Origin: an uncultured Bacteroides sp.
GTDB taxonomy: Bacteria; Bacteroidota; Bacteroidia; Bacteroidales; Bacteroidaceae
Direction of reading: 5' to 3'
NCBI GenBank assembly: GCA_949294185.1
Contig: CASFGA010000009.1
Location: 1 to 61,967 of the forward strand
DNA length: 61,967 nt
Each line of letters begins with the position of its first letter. The first letter of the stretch is position 1. Below are positions 60,955 through 61,967 of this stretch, in pieces. A model generated the notes under the pieces. It had not been told where the DNA came from. It saw only the letters and a list, made by a program, of their open reading frames with translations, and ran no database searches. A program made the position numbers and the translations under genes.

Positions 60955-61872
60955 TCAAGACATTTTCTTGAAGTTCCGGGGATGATGTCCTATAATCTCT
61001 TCCCGCAGGCGGTTACGGTCAATATGGGTATAAATCTCGGTAGTCCCGATGCTTTCATGCCCCAGCATACACTGAATCGCCCGCAGATTTGCCCCTCCCT
61101 CCAACAGATGGGTGGCAAATGAATGGCGGAACGTATGCGGACTGACCTGCTTCTTTATTCCGACCTGCCGCACCAGCTCTTTTATTATATGAAACACCAT
61201 AATGCGAGAAATGTTCTTGCCGCGCCGGCTTATAAACACAAAATCTTCGTATCCGGGCAATATTTCAGCCTCGTCGCGGACTAAGAAATAATCCTCCAGT
61301 TCACTGACAGCCCGACGGGATATCGGGACAAGCCGCTGCTTGCTTCCTTTTCCTTCCACCCTGACAAACCCCTCTTTCAGATAAAGGTCGGACAATTTCA
61401 GGCCGCACAGTTCCGACACCCGCAAGCCGCAACTGTAAAGAGTCTCCAGAATAGCGCAATTCCTCCTCCCTTCCTTTGTGCTTCTGTCAATGGATCCAAT
61501 CAGATTGTCTATTTCCTCTACGGTCAGCACATCCGGCAAATGCTTCCCTATCTGAGGTGACTCCAGCAATTCCGTAGGGTCTTGACGGATATAGTCATCC
61601 AGCACAAGGAAACGATAGAAGGAGCGGATTCCCGACAGAATCCGGGCCTGCGAACGGGGATGAATGCCGATGTCGCGCAATCCCGCCGAAAAAGTTTCCA
61701 GTTCTTCAGTCGTAACCTCAGTAAAATCGATTCCTTCCAGAGTGAGAAAAGCAAACAATTTGTCTAAATCAGTCAGATACGCCTCTACCGTATTATCAGA
61801 CAGAGCTTTTTCCAGTTTAAGGTATTGCCTATACTTTATTATAATATTCTTGTTTTTATCCTGACTTTCCAT
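60955..61872 (-). CDS. xerD: Site-specific tyrosine recombinase XerD
   Basis: 305-residue tyrosine recombinase that resolves chromosome dimers at dif together with XerC. The N-terminal SAM-like domain (1-95) is followed by the catalytic domain with R151 (SCGLRVSEL), K175 (VEGKGSKQRLVP), H246 and R249 (PHTFRHSFATH), H272 (MLGHESIGTTEIY) and nucleophile Y281 (IYTHI). Family length and order are normal, and the position divergent from aroQ is the usual housekeeping one in Bacteroides, so this is not a mobile-element integrase. Confidence 0.95.
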   Translation of the reverse strand: MESQDKNKNIIIKYRQYLKLEKALSDNTVEAYLTDLDKLFAFLTLEGIDFTEVTTEELETFSAGLRDIGIHPRSQARILSGIRSFYRFLVLDDYIRQDPTELLESPQIGKHLPDVLTVEEIDNLIGSIDRSTKEGRRNCAILETLYSCGLRVSELCGLKLSDLYLKEGFVRVEGKGSKQRLVPISRRAVSELEDYFLVRDEAEILPGYEDFVFISRRGKNISRIMVFHIIKELVRQVGIKKQVSPHTFRHSFATHLLEGGANLRAIQCMLGHESIGTTEIYTHIDRNRLREEIIGHHPRNFKKMS

Positions 61873-61881
61873 TCTTTTTAG

Positions 61882-61889
61882 TATCTTTG
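61882..61889 (+). promoter_or_regulatory. -7 element for aroQ
   Basis: TATCTTTG, an exact TAnnTTTG match, 46 bases before the aroQ ATG and inside the xerD-aroQ divergent gap. Confidence 0.55.
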
Positions 61890-61935
61890 CGGCGATTCTC
61901 CAACAAAAATATTATAAAGTTCAGAAAAAGCAAAG

Positions 61936-61967
61936 ATGAGAATACAAATAATCAACGGTCCGAATAT
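61936..61967 (+). CDS. aroQ: Type II 3-dehydroquinate dehydratase, first codons
   Basis: Only ten full codons are in the window, MRIQIINGPN, after which the sequence ends. This opening is characteristic of AroQ (type II dehydroquinase), the third enzyme of the shikimate pathway, where the INGPNLN stretch begins the active site. The gene is divergent from xerD, an arrangement known in Bacteroides. The call depends on a very short peptide plus context. Confidence 0.75.
   Translation, partial: MRIQIINGPN

Overview
The window is a chromosomal segment of a member of the Bacteroidales, most like the Bacteroidaceae (Bacteroides, Phocaeicola or Mediterranea). The signs are two SusC/SusD polysaccharide-utilisation loci, GH97 glycosidases, many Bacteroidetes-only lipoprotein families (DUF3823, DUF3836, DUF4369, DUF3810), and promoters of the Bacteroides type (TTTG or TTG, 19-21 bases, TAnnTTTG). 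I cannot name the species from sequence alone. Most of the window is housekeeping genome. The accessory parts are the two sugar-uptake loci, a toxin-antitoxin cassette and several gene-poor gaps.

Layout: the 3' end of a GH97-type gene and a SusC/SusD pair (1-4974); pnp (minus); a DUF4369 lipoprotein, greA, a HIT protein and a TonB-dependent receptor (plus); manC (minus); tRNA-Leu(CAA), a gene-free gap with a structured RNA candidate, then leuS, a YitT-type membrane protein and rdgB (plus). Next come a divergent pair, a membrane-tethered winged-helix regulator and a thioredoxin-like protein (18849-21184); a CAT-like acetyltransferase with a PanE-type reductase; a RhuM remnant; ychF; and a second SusC/SusD/DUF3823 locus (24466-30251, minus). 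After DUF3836, polA and ispB there is a 1-kb gap rich in inverted repeats and RNA-like structure, a lipoprotein, and higBA between two 107-108 bp direct repeats. The next block is minus-strand housekeeping: dtd-mazG-deoC, uvrC, apt, mnmG, ybeY and a nucleoside-recognition membrane protein. Then come DUF3810; the plus-strand run GNAT-parE-coaD-S41 protease; a GH97 glycosidase; yifB with a DUF4369 lipoprotein; a TPR lipoprotein; xerD; and the first codons of aroQ.

Main points for a second look. (1) A perfect 16-bp parS site lies between apt and mnmG (gidA), which suggests an origin-proximal position and a ParB loading point. (2) higBA is bracketed by near-identical palindromic direct repeats, as if it were a mobile cassette. 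(3) A strongly foldable region at 36278-36407 has two mutually exclusive pairings. (4) The greA and GH97 genes each have an intrinsic terminator between promoter and start codon, so both look like attenuated leaders or small-RNA sources. (5) A foldable region with its own intrinsic terminator sits between tRNA-Leu and leuS. (6) Candidate operator repeats lie upstream of the second sugar locus (22-bp period) and between the membrane-tethered regulator and its divergent neighbour (11-bp period). All functions are assigned from sequence reading; no database search was run.
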